Source: an uncultured Eubacteriales bacterium
GTDB lineage: Bacteria; Bacillota; Clostridia; Oscillospirales; Acutalibacteraceae
DNA length: 12,162 nucleotides
Direction of reading: 5' to 3'
Assembly (NCBI GenBank): GCA_900320415.1
Contig: ONSE01000033.1
Location: 1 to 12,162, forward strand
Below, piece after piece: positions 1 through 7,365 of the stretch (its first letter is position 1; every line of letters starts with the position of its first letter). The translations under genes were made by a program, and so were the position numbers. The notes beneath the pieces were generated by a model that worked only from the letters and a program-made list of their open reading frames with translations, was not told the DNA's origin and did no database searches.

Positions 1-1723
1 CTTCAAGGGTCTCTGGCGCTTTATGAATATCAGCTACGACCGCTATATCCGCACCACCGACGACTACCACATCGAGAGCGTCCAGAAGATTTTCAAGGAG
101 CTCTATGACAGGGGCTACATCTACAAGGGTGAGTACAAGGGCAAATACTGCACGCCCTGCGAGAGCTTCTGGACAGAGAGCCAGCTCGTGGACGGCAAGT
201 GCCCCGAGTGCGGCAGAGAGGTCACCGAGGCGAAGGAGGAGGCGTACTTCCTCAAGATGTCGCCCTTTGCGGAGAGGATCGAGAAGCTCCTCACTGAGAC
301 CGATTATCTCCGTCCCAAGACAAGAGCCGCCGAGCTGGTGAACAACTTCATCAAGCCCGGTCTTGAGGATCTGTGCGTATCCCGCACGACCTTCAAGTGG
401 GGCATTCCCGTGACCTTTGACGAAAAACACGTTGTTTATGTCTGGATCGACGCGCTCTCCAACTATATCACCGCGCTGGGCTACCTCAACGATCACTATG
501 ACGATTTCGAAAAATACTGGCCTGCCGACACCCACATGGTCGCGAAGGATATCATGCGTTTCCACGCGATCATCTGGCCCGCGATGCTGATGGCGCTTGA
601 GCTGCCCCTGCCAAAGCACCTCGCGGTTCACGGCTGGATCACCTTCAACGGTCAGAAAATGTCCAAATCCCTCGGCAACGTGGTTGACCCGTTCATCCTC
701 GGCGAGCGCTACGGCGCGGATGCCATCCGCTACCACATCATGCGCGAGATGGCGCTGGGCGCGGACAGCTCCTTCTCCAATGAAATCATGATCAACCGCA
801 TCAACTCCGACCTTGCCAACGGCTTGGGCAACCTCGTTTCCAGAACCGTCGCAATGGTGGAGAAGTATTTCGGCGGCACCCTGCCCGCCGAGCGTGAGGA
901 AGGCGAGTTCGACAGCGACCTGATCGCCGAGGCGACCGCGCTCAAGGCAAAGGTTGACGACTTCATGGACAAGACCCAGCTGCAGAACGCCCTTGCGGAG
1001 ATCTTCAAGGTGGTTTCCCGCGCGAACAAGTATATCGACGAGACCGCTCCGTGGATCCTCGCGAAGGACGAGGCGAACCGCGCAAGGCTGGCTACCGTCC
1101 TCTACAATCTTCTCGACACCATCCGCATCGTTGCGACCCTGCTTTCCGCCTTTATGCCCACCACCATGCCAAAGGCACTGGAACAGATCGGCGCGTGCGA
1201 GGATTGCGCAAGCTACGAGAACACCGCAAGGTTCGGCGCGTTGCCCGCGAATGTTACCGTGAAAAAGGGCGAAGCGCTCTTCCCGAGAATCGATGTGGAA
1301 AAGGAGATCGAGGAGCTCAACAGCATCATCAAGAACAACGACGGCGTGGACGCGGAGAGAGAAAAAATCCGCGAGGAGCTGGCGAATGTCGCGCAGATCG
1401 GTATTGACGATTTTGCTGCGAGCGATATCCGCGTTGGCGAGGTCAAGAGCTGTGAGAAGGTCAAGAAATCCAAGAAGCTGCTGAAATTCAGCATCTTTGA
1501 CGGCGCGGACGAGAGAACCATTGTCAGCGGTATCGCCATGCACTACAAGCCCGAGGAGCTGGTCGGTAAGAAGATTCTCTTTGTTTCCAACCTCAAGCCC
1601 GTCAAGCTCTGCGGCATCGAGAGCTGCGGCATGATCCTCTCCGCCGTCACCGGCGAAGGCGCGGACGAGAAGCTGCAGGTCGTTACCATCGAAGGAATGC
1701 CCGCTGGCTCCAAAATCTGCTGA
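1..1723 (+). CDS. metG: Methionyl-tRNA synthetase, 3' part (5' end outside the window)
   Basis: Charges tRNA-Met with methionine in the cytoplasm for translation. The reading frame is open from base 2 (the in-frame residues FKGLWRF precede the first ATG at 23), so that ATG is internal and the N-terminal part with the HIGH motif lies outside the window. Numbering from the ATG, the visible part has a zinc-knuckle with two CxxC pairs (C43/C46 and C60/C63), the class I stretch VYVWIDALSNYITALGY, and the KMSKS loop at residues 212-216 (bases 656-670). An anticodon-binding helical domain follows, then a C-terminal OB-fold tRNA-binding domain from about residue 459, ending with KLCGIESCGMILSA. This is the two-domain layout usual for Firmicutes MetRS. 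The HxxGKD-like block reads VAKDIMRFH, a slight variant. The stop is TGA at 1721. No terminator is visible before the repeat-rich gap. The family assignment is secure. Confidence 0.97.
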   Translation, partial: FKGLWRFMNISYDRYIRTTDDYHIESVQKIFKELYDRGYIYKGEYKGKYCTPCESFWTESQLVDGKCPECGREVTEAKEEAYFLKMSPFAERIEKLLTETDYLRPKTRAAELVNNFIKPGLEDLCVSRTTFKWGIPVTFDEKHVVYVWIDALSNYITALGYLNDHYDDFEKYWPADTHMVAKDIMRFHAIIWPAMLMALELPLPKHLAVHGWITFNGQKMSKSLGNVVDPFILGERYGADAIRYHIMREMALGADSSFSNEIMINRINSDLANGLGNLVSRTVAMVEKYFGGTLPAEREEGEFDSDLIAEATALKAKVDDFMDKTQLQNALAEIFKVVSRANKYIDETAPWILAKDEANRARLATVLYNLLDTIRIVATLLSAFMPTTMPKALEQIGACEDCASYENTARFGALPANVTVKKGEALFPRIDVEKEIEELNSIIKNNDGVDAEREKIREELANVAQIGIDDFAASDIRVGEVKSCEKVKKSKKLLKFSIFDGADERTIVSGIAMHYKPEELVGKKILFVSNLKPVKLCGIESCGMILSAVTGEGADEKLQVVTIEGMPAGSKIC

Positions 1724-1757
1724 TTTTAAATCGCGGACTAAGGGATTTATTTAACGG
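1724..1757 (+). repeat. Intergenic repeat motif shared with the right end of the window
   Basis: Starts directly after the metG stop codon. Bases 1724-1740 (ttttaaatcgcggacta) are identical over 17 bases to 12046-12062, and a third near copy lies at 12100-12114. The next bases, actaaggg followed by atttattt, are also found with small changes at 5831-5850 in the gap between secA and the PBP gene. The identity over 17 bases in non-coding DNA argues for a dispersed repeat family, not chance. Its function is unknown. Confidence 0.7.
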
Positions 1758-1761
1758 TTGC

Positions 1762-1955
1762 TGCACGTTTCCGCGATAAACGATCATCAGACTCTTACCA
1801 ATCCCATTTCTCTGAGATACTTCATTTTGGAAATGTGCACGTTTACAAGATAAGCGTTTATCAGACTTTTTCCAATCCCATTTTTCCGAGATACTGTATT
1901 CTGGAAATATGCACATTTACGCGATAAAAGTTCATTGAAACGATACCAACCTCAT
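1762..1955. repeat. 74-bp tandem repeat, two full copies and a partial third
   Basis: Units begin with tgcac at 1762, 1836 and 1910, an exact 74-base spacing. I counted 60 of 74 identical bases between copies 1 and 2. Copy 3 follows the pattern for about 45 bases (gcgataaa, ttcat, taccaa) and then fades. Each full unit carries ccaatcccatt, which recurs at 5893-5903. The period is not a multiple of three and the units shift frame, so the open frame crossing it on the minus strand is not a gene. The 1724-2042 gap holds this array, the 17-mer motif before it and the inverted repeat after it. I see no RNA gene and no clear promoter there. Confidence 0.85.
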
Positions 1956-1960
1956 AGAAA

Positions 1961-2014
1961 AGTGAAAAGTGGGCGGAGAAGCAGAATACATTTCTGTTAA
2001 ATCCACTTGCCACT
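1961..2014. repeat. Imperfect inverted repeat upstream of tatD
   Basis: The left arm at 1961-1972 (agtgaaaagtgg) pairs with the right arm at 2003-2014 (ccacttgccact) at 10 of 12 positions across a 30-base loop. The right side continues as short direct repeats of CCACT (ccactgaccactcaccactt, to about 2029). It ends only some 14 bases before the tatD ATG and occupies the place where a promoter or ribosome site might be expected. It could be a folded leader or the relic of a small mobile repeat. Confidence 0.5.
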
Positions 2015-2042
2015 GACCACTCACCACTTCAAACTAATAACT

Positions 2043-2807
2043 ATGTTCCATAATATTTTTGACTCACACGCGCACTATGACGACAGCTGGTTTGATGAGG
2101 ACAGGGAGTCGCTCCTTGCCTCGCTGCCGCAGAAGGGAGTGTGCGGAATCGTCAACAACTCAGTTGACATTGAAAACGCGAAGCGCGTGATCGCGCTCGC
2201 GGAGCGATATGATTTTATCTACGCGGCGGTGGGCTGCCATCCCGAAAACCTGGAGGATCTGCCCGAGGAATATCTCGGACAGATCGCCGCTCTCACGGCG
2301 CACCCGAAGGTCGTCGCCATCGGCGAGACGGGGCTGGACTACCACTGGGATATACACAAGCCTCTGCAGCTGCGCGCCTTTGAGGAGCAGCTGCGGCTCT
2401 CGCTCGACTTGCGGATGCCGATCGTAGTGCATGACCGTGAGGCACACGGCGACACCTTTGATTTGCTGCGCAAATACAGACCAAAGGCGCTGGTTCACTG
2501 CTTTTCGGGCAGTGTGGAGCTGATGCGCGAGGCAATGCGGCTGGGCTGCTATATCAGTCTCGGCGGCGTTGTCACCTTCAAAAACGCGCGTCACAGTGTG
2601 GAGGTCGCTGCGGAAATCCCTCTCGACAGGCTGCTGCTCGAGACTGACGCGCCCTATATGGCGCCCGTACCGTTCCGCGGCAAGCGCTGTGACAGCTCGA
2701 TGATCCTCTACGCGGCGGAGAAAATCGCCGCCCTCAGAGGTCTGACCGCGCAGGAGCTCCTGAATATCACCGCTGACAACGCAAAGACCTTTTACAATAT
2801 CGGATAA
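2043..2807 (+). CDS. tatD: TatD-family metal-dependent DNase/hydrolase
   Basis: A 254-residue TIM-barrel amidohydrolase-type phosphoesterase of the TatD/YabD family. Characterised members are metal-dependent 3'-5' exonucleases or DNases acting in the cytoplasm. All expected metal ligands are present: H9 and H11 in DSHAH, E95 in GETGLD, H130 in VVHDRE, H152 in HCFSGS and D202 in LLETDAPYMAP. The length matches the family norm. The ATG at 2043 is chosen because MFHNIFDSHAH fits the family N-terminus; an upstream in-frame TTG at 2007 would add 12 unfamiliar residues encoded by the CCACT repeats. No good Shine-Dalgarno sequence precedes either start, which is odd. The gene follows metG in the same direction, as yabD follows metS in Bacillus, but the usual next genes rnmV and ksgA are absent. 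It is followed by a strong terminator. Confidence 0.95.
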   Translation: MFHNIFDSHAHYDDSWFDEDRESLLASLPQKGVCGIVNNSVDIENAKRVIALAERYDFIYAAVGCHPENLEDLPEEYLGQIAALTAHPKVVAIGETGLDYHWDIHKPLQLRAFEEQLRLSLDLRMPIVVHDREAHGDTFDLLRKYRPKALVHCFSGSVELMREAMRLGCYISLGGVVTFKNARHSVEVAAEIPLDRLLLETDAPYMAPVPFRGKRCDSSMILYAAEKIAALRGLTAQELLNITADNAKTFYNIG

Positions 2808-2820
2808 ATATCGGATAAAC

Positions 2821-2853
2821 AAAAAAGAGAGACCGCTTTGGTCTCTCTTTTTT
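2821..2853. terminator. Bidirectional intrinsic terminator between tatD and secA
   Basis: A perfect 14-bp stem (2821-2834 against 2840-2853) with the 5-base loop gcttt. The stem core is gagagacc/ggtctctc and the arms end in six A and six T, so a U-tract is formed on either strand. It lies 13 bases after the tatD stop and about 50 bases beyond the secA stop, and so can end transcription from both convergent genes. Confidence 0.93.
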
Positions 2854-2905
2854 CATTCAGCTTCAAAACAGAATCAACGCAACGCTTCCAAAGGCGGAGA
2901 AAACG

Positions 2906-5782
2906 TTACTGATCACGTCCGCAGCACTTTTTGTATTTTTTGCCGCTGCCGCAGGGACAGGGATCGTTTCTGCCGACCTTCTTGCCCTTGCGTACCGTCT
3001 TGTTGGCAGTGTCGGTGCCGTCGCCCGAGGTCTGGGTGGGCTTTGCCACCTGCTCGCGCTTGAGCGCTTCCTGTACCGCGTCGGGCTTGGGCTGAGGCTT
3101 TTCCTCGCCTCTCTCAAGCGCCGCCTGGTGGGCTGCCGCCGCTGCCTTTTCCGCCGCCTTGCGTGCCGCCTCAATCGCTTCCTGACGCTTCTGGATCTCA
3201 TACACGCGCTTGGGCATGATGAGCATCATCTTCATGGTGTCCTCACGGATGTTCTCTACCATCTCGTCGAACATATCGAAGCCCTCGATACGGTACTCGA
3301 CAACGGGGTCGTGCTGGCCGTAGGAACGCAGACGGATTCCCGCCTTGAGCTGATCCATTGCGTCGATGTGGTTCATCCAGTGAGTGTCAACCGCCTTGAG
3401 CAGATATACGCGCTCCATCTCGCGGATGGTTTCCGCGGGGAGAAGCTCCTCATTTGCCTTGAAGATGGCGAGGGCATCGTTCTTGATCATCTCGCCGATC
3501 TCGTCGGGATCCATATCCTCAAGCTCTTCCTTGTCAAAGGCGTATTTCTTCTCGTCGGTGATGATCCAGTTCTTGTAGTATTCGATCAGTCCCGCGTAGT
3601 TCCAGTTCTCACGCGGACCTTCGGGCAGATAGTGGTGGATAGAGGTGTCGATCGAATCGGAAACCATCTTGAGCACGGTTTCGTGCAGATCCTCGCCGTT
3701 GAGCACCTGGTCGCGCTGACCGTAGATGATCTCACGCTGGCGGTTGAGGACGTCGTCGTACTGCAGTACGTCCTTACGGATGCCGAAGTTGCGCAGCTCG
3801 ACCTTTTCCTGTGAGCTTTCGATGATGTTGGAGAGCATCTTGTTCTCGATGGGCGTATCCTCGTCCACGTTCATGCGCTCCATCATGGCTTTCATTCTGT
3901 CGCCGCCGAACAGACGCATCAGATCGTCCTCGGTGGAGAGGAAGAATCGGCTCACGCCCGGGTCGCCCTGACGTCCCGAACGTCCGCGCAGCTGGTTGTC
4001 GATACGGCGTGACTCGTGGCGTTCGGTACCGATGATCATCAGGCCGCCTGCCTGTCTGACGCTTTCTGCTTCTTCCTTGATTTCGTCCTTGTATTTTTCA
4101 TTGAGCTCCCGGAAGGTCTTTCTCGCCTCCAGGATCTCCGCGTCGTCTGTTTCCGCGTAACCCGTTGCCTCCTCGATCATCTCTTCGGGGAAGCCCTGCT
4201 TGCGCATGGACGCCTTCGCCATGTACTCCGCGTTACCGCCGAGAATAATATCGGTACCACGGCCTGCCATGTTGGTCGCAATGGTGACCGCGCCGAACTT
4301 ACCTGCCTGCGCGACGATCTCCGCTTCCTTGTCGTGCTGCTTCGCGTTGAGCACGTTGTGCGCGATGCCGCGTCTCTTGAGCATCTTGGAGAGCAGCTCG
4401 GATTTTTCGATCGAGATCGTGCCGACCAGCACGGGCTGTCCCTTTTCGTGCGCCTCTGCGATCTGATCGATGACCGCGTTGAACTTGCCCTTTTCGGTCT
4501 TGAATACGGAGTCGGGAAGATCCTTACGGATGACAGGCTTGTTGGTCGGGATCTCCACAACGTCGAGCTTGTAGATCTCCTGGAATTCCTCACTCTCTGT
4601 CTGACCGGTACCGGTCATGCCCGACAGCTTGCCGTAGAGACGGAAGTAGTTCTGGAAGGTGATGGTCGCCAGCGTCTTGCTTTCGCTCTGTACCTTCACG
4701 CCTTCCTTCGCTTCGATCGCCTGGTGCAGACCCTCGTTGAAGCGTCTGCCGTACATCAGACGGCCTGTGAACTCGTCGACGATCAGCACCTCGCCGTCCT
4801 TGACGACGTAGTCAACGTCGAGCTTCATGACGCCGTTTGCTTTGATCGCCTGGTTGATATGGTGCTGGATGGTGAGGTTTTCGGGGTCGGTGAGGTTCTC
4901 AAGACCGAAGTACTCCTCCGCCTTCTTGACGCCCAGCTGGGTGAGGGTCGCGGTCTTTTGCTTTTCATCCACGACGTAGTCGATGCCGTGCTCCGCGTAG
5001 TACGTCTCCATGTCCTCCTTGGAGTCCAGCTCGGTGAAGCGCTGCAGCTTGAGAGTCTTGGCAAAGCCGTCTGCTTTCTCATAGAGGTCGGTGGATTTGT
5101 CGCCCTGACCGGAGATGATCAGAGGTGTTCTCGCCTCGTCGATGAGGATGGAGTCGACCTCGTCCACGATCGCGAAGGCGTGGCCGCGCTGCACCTTGTT
5201 TTCCTTGTAAACCACCATGTTGTCTCTCAGATAGTCAAAGCCCAGCTCGTTGTTGGTGCCGTAGGTGATGTCGGCGTTGTAGGCGTCCTTTCTGAGGGAG
5301 TTCTCGAGGTCGTGGACGATCAGACCGACCTTGAGTCCCATATACTTGTAGAGCTTGCCCATCCACTCGGAGTCGCGGCGGGCGAGGTAGTCGTTGACGG
5401 TGACGATGTGGACGCCGTTGCCCGTGAGGGCGTTGAGGTAGGCGGGAAGGGTCGCCACGAGGGTTTTACCTTCACCGGTTTTCATCTCGGCGATTCTGCC
5501 CTGGTGGAGCACGATGCCGCCCAGGATCTGAACGGGGAAGTGCTTCATGCCGAGCACACGCCAGCTCGCCTCGCGGCACGCGGCGAACGCGTCGGGAAGA
5601 ATATCGTCGGTGGTCTCGCCGTTCGCGAGACGTTCCTTGAGGAGCGTGGTCTGGTTCTTCAGCTCGCTCTCGCTCATCGCGGCATACTTGCTCTCGAGCG
5701 CGATGACCTTGTCAGCGAGGGGCTGGATCCTCTTGATCTCGCGCTTGCTGTAGTTGCCGAACATTGCCTTTAAAAAGTTCAT
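2906..5782 (-). CDS. secA: Preprotein translocase ATPase SecA
   Basis: The motor ATPase that drives unfolded secretory proteins through SecYEG at the cytoplasmic face of the membrane. The 958-residue product has the Walker A motif MKTGEGKT at about 100-107, Walker B DEVD at 207-210 ([20 protein letters not shown]), and the second DEAD-helicase half with TNMAGRGTD at 503-511. Helical scaffold and wing domains follow, then an Ala/Lys-rich linker, and a SEC-C zinc motif at the extreme C-terminus (C942, C944, C953, C954; [13 protein letters not shown]). The tail makes it longer than B. subtilis SecA (about 840 residues), as is common in Clostridia. The ATG at 5782 has AAAGGA 11 bases upstream. 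It is convergent with tatD and shares its terminator. The upstream gap is repeat-rich and I could not place its promoter with confidence. No sign of a second accessory SecA feature; this looks like the main SecA. Confidence 0.98.
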   Translation of the reverse strand: MNFLKAMFGNYSKREIKRIQPLADKVIALESKYAAMSESELKNQTTLLKERLANGETTDDILPDAFAACREASWRVLGMKHFPVQILGGIVLHQGRIAEMKTGEGKTLVATLPAYLNALTGNGVHIVTVNDYLARRDSEWMGKLYKYMGLKVGLIVHDLENSLRKDAYNADITYGTNNELGFDYLRDNMVVYKENKVQRGHAFAIVDEVDSILIDEARTPLIISGQGDKSTDLYEKADGFAKTLKLQRFTELDSKEDMETYYAEHGIDYVVDEKQKTATLTQLGVKKAEEYFGLENLTDPENLTIQHHINQAIKANGVMKLDVDYVVKDGEVLIVDEFTGRLMYGRRFNEGLHQAIEAKEGVKVQSESKTLATITFQNYFRLYGKLSGMTGTGQTESEEFQEIYKLDVVEIPTNKPVIRKDLPDSVFKTEKGKFNAVIDQIAEAHEKGQPVLVGTISIEKSELLSKMLKRRGIAHNVLNAKQHDKEAEIVAQAGKFGAVTIATNMAGRGTDIILGGNAEYMAKASMRKQGFPEEMIEEATGYAETDDAEILEARKTFRELNEKYKDEIKEEAESVRQAGGLMIIGTERHESRRIDNQLRGRSGRQGDPGVSRFFLSTEDDLMRLFGGDRMKAMMERMNVDEDTPIENKMLSNIIESSQEKVELRNFGIRKDVLQYDDVLNRQREIIYGQRDQVLNGEDLHETVLKMVSDSIDTSIHHYLPEGPRENWNYAGLIEYYKNWIITDEKKYAFDKEELEDMDPDEIGEMIKNDALAIFKANEELLPAETIREMERVYLLKAVDTHWMNHIDAMDQLKAGIRLRSYGQHDPVVEYRIEGFDMFDEMVENIREDTMKMMLIMPKRVYEIQKRQEAIEAARKAAEKAAAAAHQAALERGEEKPQPKPDAVQEALKREQVAKPTQTSGDGTDTANKTVRKGKKVGRNDPCPCGSGKKYKKCCGRDQ

Positions 5783-5828
5783 ATATGATTATTTCCTTTC
5801 ATTATATTAAACCGCGTACTTTCAATAG

Positions 5829-5909
5829 CGTACTAAGGGTTAATTTATTTGGTATTCTTTCGCTTTCGCGGACAGGGTTCATCAAATTTTGACCAATCCC
5901 ATTCCACTG
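5829..5909. repeat. Intergenic repeat related to the post-metG repeats
   Basis: Within the 170-base gap between secA and the PBP gene. The left part (actaagggttaatttattt) resembles 1735-1750. The right part from 5866 (cgcggac, ttcatcaaa, ttgaccaatcccatt) resembles the 74-bp units near 1784-1808, sharing 11 to 12 bases around ccaatccc. It appears to be a diverged member of the same family, joining the two motifs that are separate after metG. A small palindromic hairpin (5919-5938, 8-bp arms with one G-T mismatch, 4-base loop) follows. It has no T-run and so is not a typical terminator for the PBP gene. Confidence 0.6.
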
Positions 5910-5952
5910 TCAAGCCCTGCAATCATGTCAATGACTGCTGGAAAAGATGTAT

Positions 5953-7326
5953 TCACCAGCCGCGGATCGCCCGGGCGCAATTCTGCATGGCGGTCTCGGC
6001 GACAGGCTTGGCGTACTGACTGCCGAAGCCCGCGTTCTCGACCACGCAGGCGAACGCGAGGGGCGCGTCCTGATCGGTAGAAAAGCCCACCATCCAGGCG
6101 TTGGGGCCTTTGCCCTCGCCTACCTCGGCGGTACCCGTTTTGGCTCTGACGTTCAGGCTGCCGAAGGTGTATTCGGGCATGACGGAGCTGAGCACCGAGG
6201 CGGTGTTGGGATTGACAAGCTCCTGACTCTCGGCTTTTTTTACGCCGATCATCTTGAGCAGGTCATCCGTACCGTTCTTGATATAGGTGGGGGTGGTGGA
6301 GTTGCCGCCGTTGGCGATCGCGCCGCAGATGATCGCCATCTGCATGGGATTGACCTGGTTGTCATACTGACCGACGCCCGACCACGCCAGCTGGTTGACG
6401 GAGGCGCCCGCAGTGTTGTAGTGACCCTTGGGGGTGTCAACGTCGTCGATTTCGAAGCTCATGTTGATGCCCATTTTTTGGGCGGTCGCGTTCATTTTCT
6501 CGGAGCCGATCTCGACGGCAAGCTCCGCGAAAACGATGTTGCAGGACTGCGTCAGCGCGCCCTGAAAATCCAGATAGCCGTGCGCCTGGCTGTCCACGCA
6601 GGTGACCTCGTTTCCTCCGATGTCCTCGTGACCTCCGCAGTACCAGGAGCGTTCAAAGAGATCGGGGATATTTTCGATCGCCGCCACAGACGTGACGAGC
6701 TTGAAAATCGAGCCGGGTGTATAGGTGGAGGAGAGCACATGGTCGAGGTACACGCCCTCGTACTCGCTCTCGTTGTCCTCTGTGATGGTGGGGGGATCCT
6801 GCGGGTCATAGGTCTTGGTGCTGACCGAGCAGAGAACCTCGCCCGTTTTGTAGTTGTAGACCACGCACGCGCCCGAGGTGCCGTAGGAGCTGAGCGCGTC
6901 ATAGGTGTCGGCGCACGCGGAAGCGTCCACCGTCAGCGTCAGGTCGTGGGAGGTGCGCAGGCTCTGGGGCATATTCAGACCCCAGATCAGGCTGTAGCCC
7001 GTGAGCTGGGAGCGGTACTTGCTCTGCACCGCCGTCGAAATATTCAGGCTGTTGTCGCCCACGGTGTGCAGCAGTCCCGCGCGGACGCTGTAGTCCTCGT
7101 GATACACACGCTGATTGCCCTGCGTTTTGGCGAGAGCCGCGCCGTTGCGGTCATAGATCGCGCCCGCCTGTTCCAGTCCGCCGTTGCCCGAGATGTGGGC
7201 GTTATAGGGCTGGTTAGCCCACGCGTCGGCGTCCATGACAAGCTCCACGCAGAAGAAGGCGGCGCCGCCGATGAACAGCAGCGTGAATAATAGGATCAGC
7301 GTGCTGCGCTTGAGTATTCGTTTCAT
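5953..7326 (-). CDS. Class B penicillin-binding protein (PbpA/FtsI-type transpeptidase)
   Basis: A membrane-anchored D,D-transpeptidase that cross-links peptidoglycan outside the membrane. The 457-residue protein has a short basic N-terminus and one membrane segment at about residues 9-31. The GAIYDRNG stretch (55-62) typical of class B PBPs comes next, with a reduced dimerisation region, and then the transpeptidase domain with all three active-site motifs: SIFK (nucleophile S206, K209), SCN (261-263) and KTG (396-398). The pair C230/C243 matches a common PBP cysteine pair. There are no PASTA repeats. Its size and build resemble actinobacterial PbpA more than FtsI or SpoVD. The ATG at 7326 has a strong site, GAGGTGAT, 5 bases upstream. 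It lies 39 bases downstream of the FHA-RodA/FtsW gene with no terminator between, so the two are probably co-transcribed as a polymerase pair. An exact subfamily (elongation, division or sporulation) cannot be set from sequence alone. Confidence 0.93.
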   Translation of the reverse strand: MKRILKRSTLILLFTLLFIGGAAFFCVELVMDADAWANQPYNAHISGNGGLEQAGAIYDRNGAALAKTQGNQRVYHEDYSVRAGLLHTVGDNSLNISTAVQSKYRSQLTGYSLIWGLNMPQSLRTSHDLTLTVDASACADTYDALSSYGTSGACVVYNYKTGEVLCSVSTKTYDPQDPPTITEDNESEYEGVYLDHVLSSTYTPGSIFKLVTSVAAIENIPDLFERSWYCGGHEDIGGNEVTCVDSQAHGYLDFQGALTQSCNIVFAELAVEIGSEKMNATAQKMGINMSFEIDDVDTPKGHYNTAGASVNQLAWSGVGQYDNQVNPMQMAIICGAIANGGNSTTPTYIKNGTDDLLKMIGVKKAESQELVNPNTASVLSSVMPEYTFGSLNVRAKTGTAEVGEGKGPNAWMVGFSTDQDAPLAFACVVENAGFGSQYAKPVAETAMQNCARAIRGW

Positions 7327-7365
7327 GCTGTATCACCTCAGAAGGGAGAAGGTGCCGCTCGGCAC

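Noticed and set aside
1683..1916. 77-codon open frame on the minus strand in the post-metG gap
   Set aside because: It runs through the 74-bp repeat in two different frames and into the metG 3' end. No ribosome site or motif is seen; the repeat alone explains it.
2007..2042. TTG at 2007 as the tatD start
   Set aside because: It would add 12 residues coded by CCACT repeats that do not fit the TatD N-terminus. The ATG at 2043 gives the usual family length.
2160..2822. 220-codon open frame on the minus strand across tatD
   Set aside because: Antisense to tatD with all metal ligands in place, and it would begin inside the terminator region.
4016..5773. 585-codon open frame on the plus strand across secA
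   Set aside because: Fully antisense to secA, which is beyond doubt. The translation is rich in Val, Leu and Asp with no known motif, as expected of a GC-rich shadow frame.
5801..5806. TATAAT as the -10 of the secA promoter
   Set aside because: Transcription from it would begin within the Shine-Dalgarno sequence, and no -35 box lies at 16-18 bases. The true promoter is probably further upstream.
5947..7290. 447-codon open frame on the plus strand across the PBP gene
   Set aside because: Antisense to a protein with all three PBP active-site motifs. The His/Ala/Gly/Val-rich translation is a codon-bias artefact.
7340..7365. Terminator between the FHA-SEDS and PBP genes
   Set aside because: A short gtgcc/ggcac hairpin exists, but no T-run follows and the PBP ribosome site is immediately downstream, so the genes are more likely co-transcribed.
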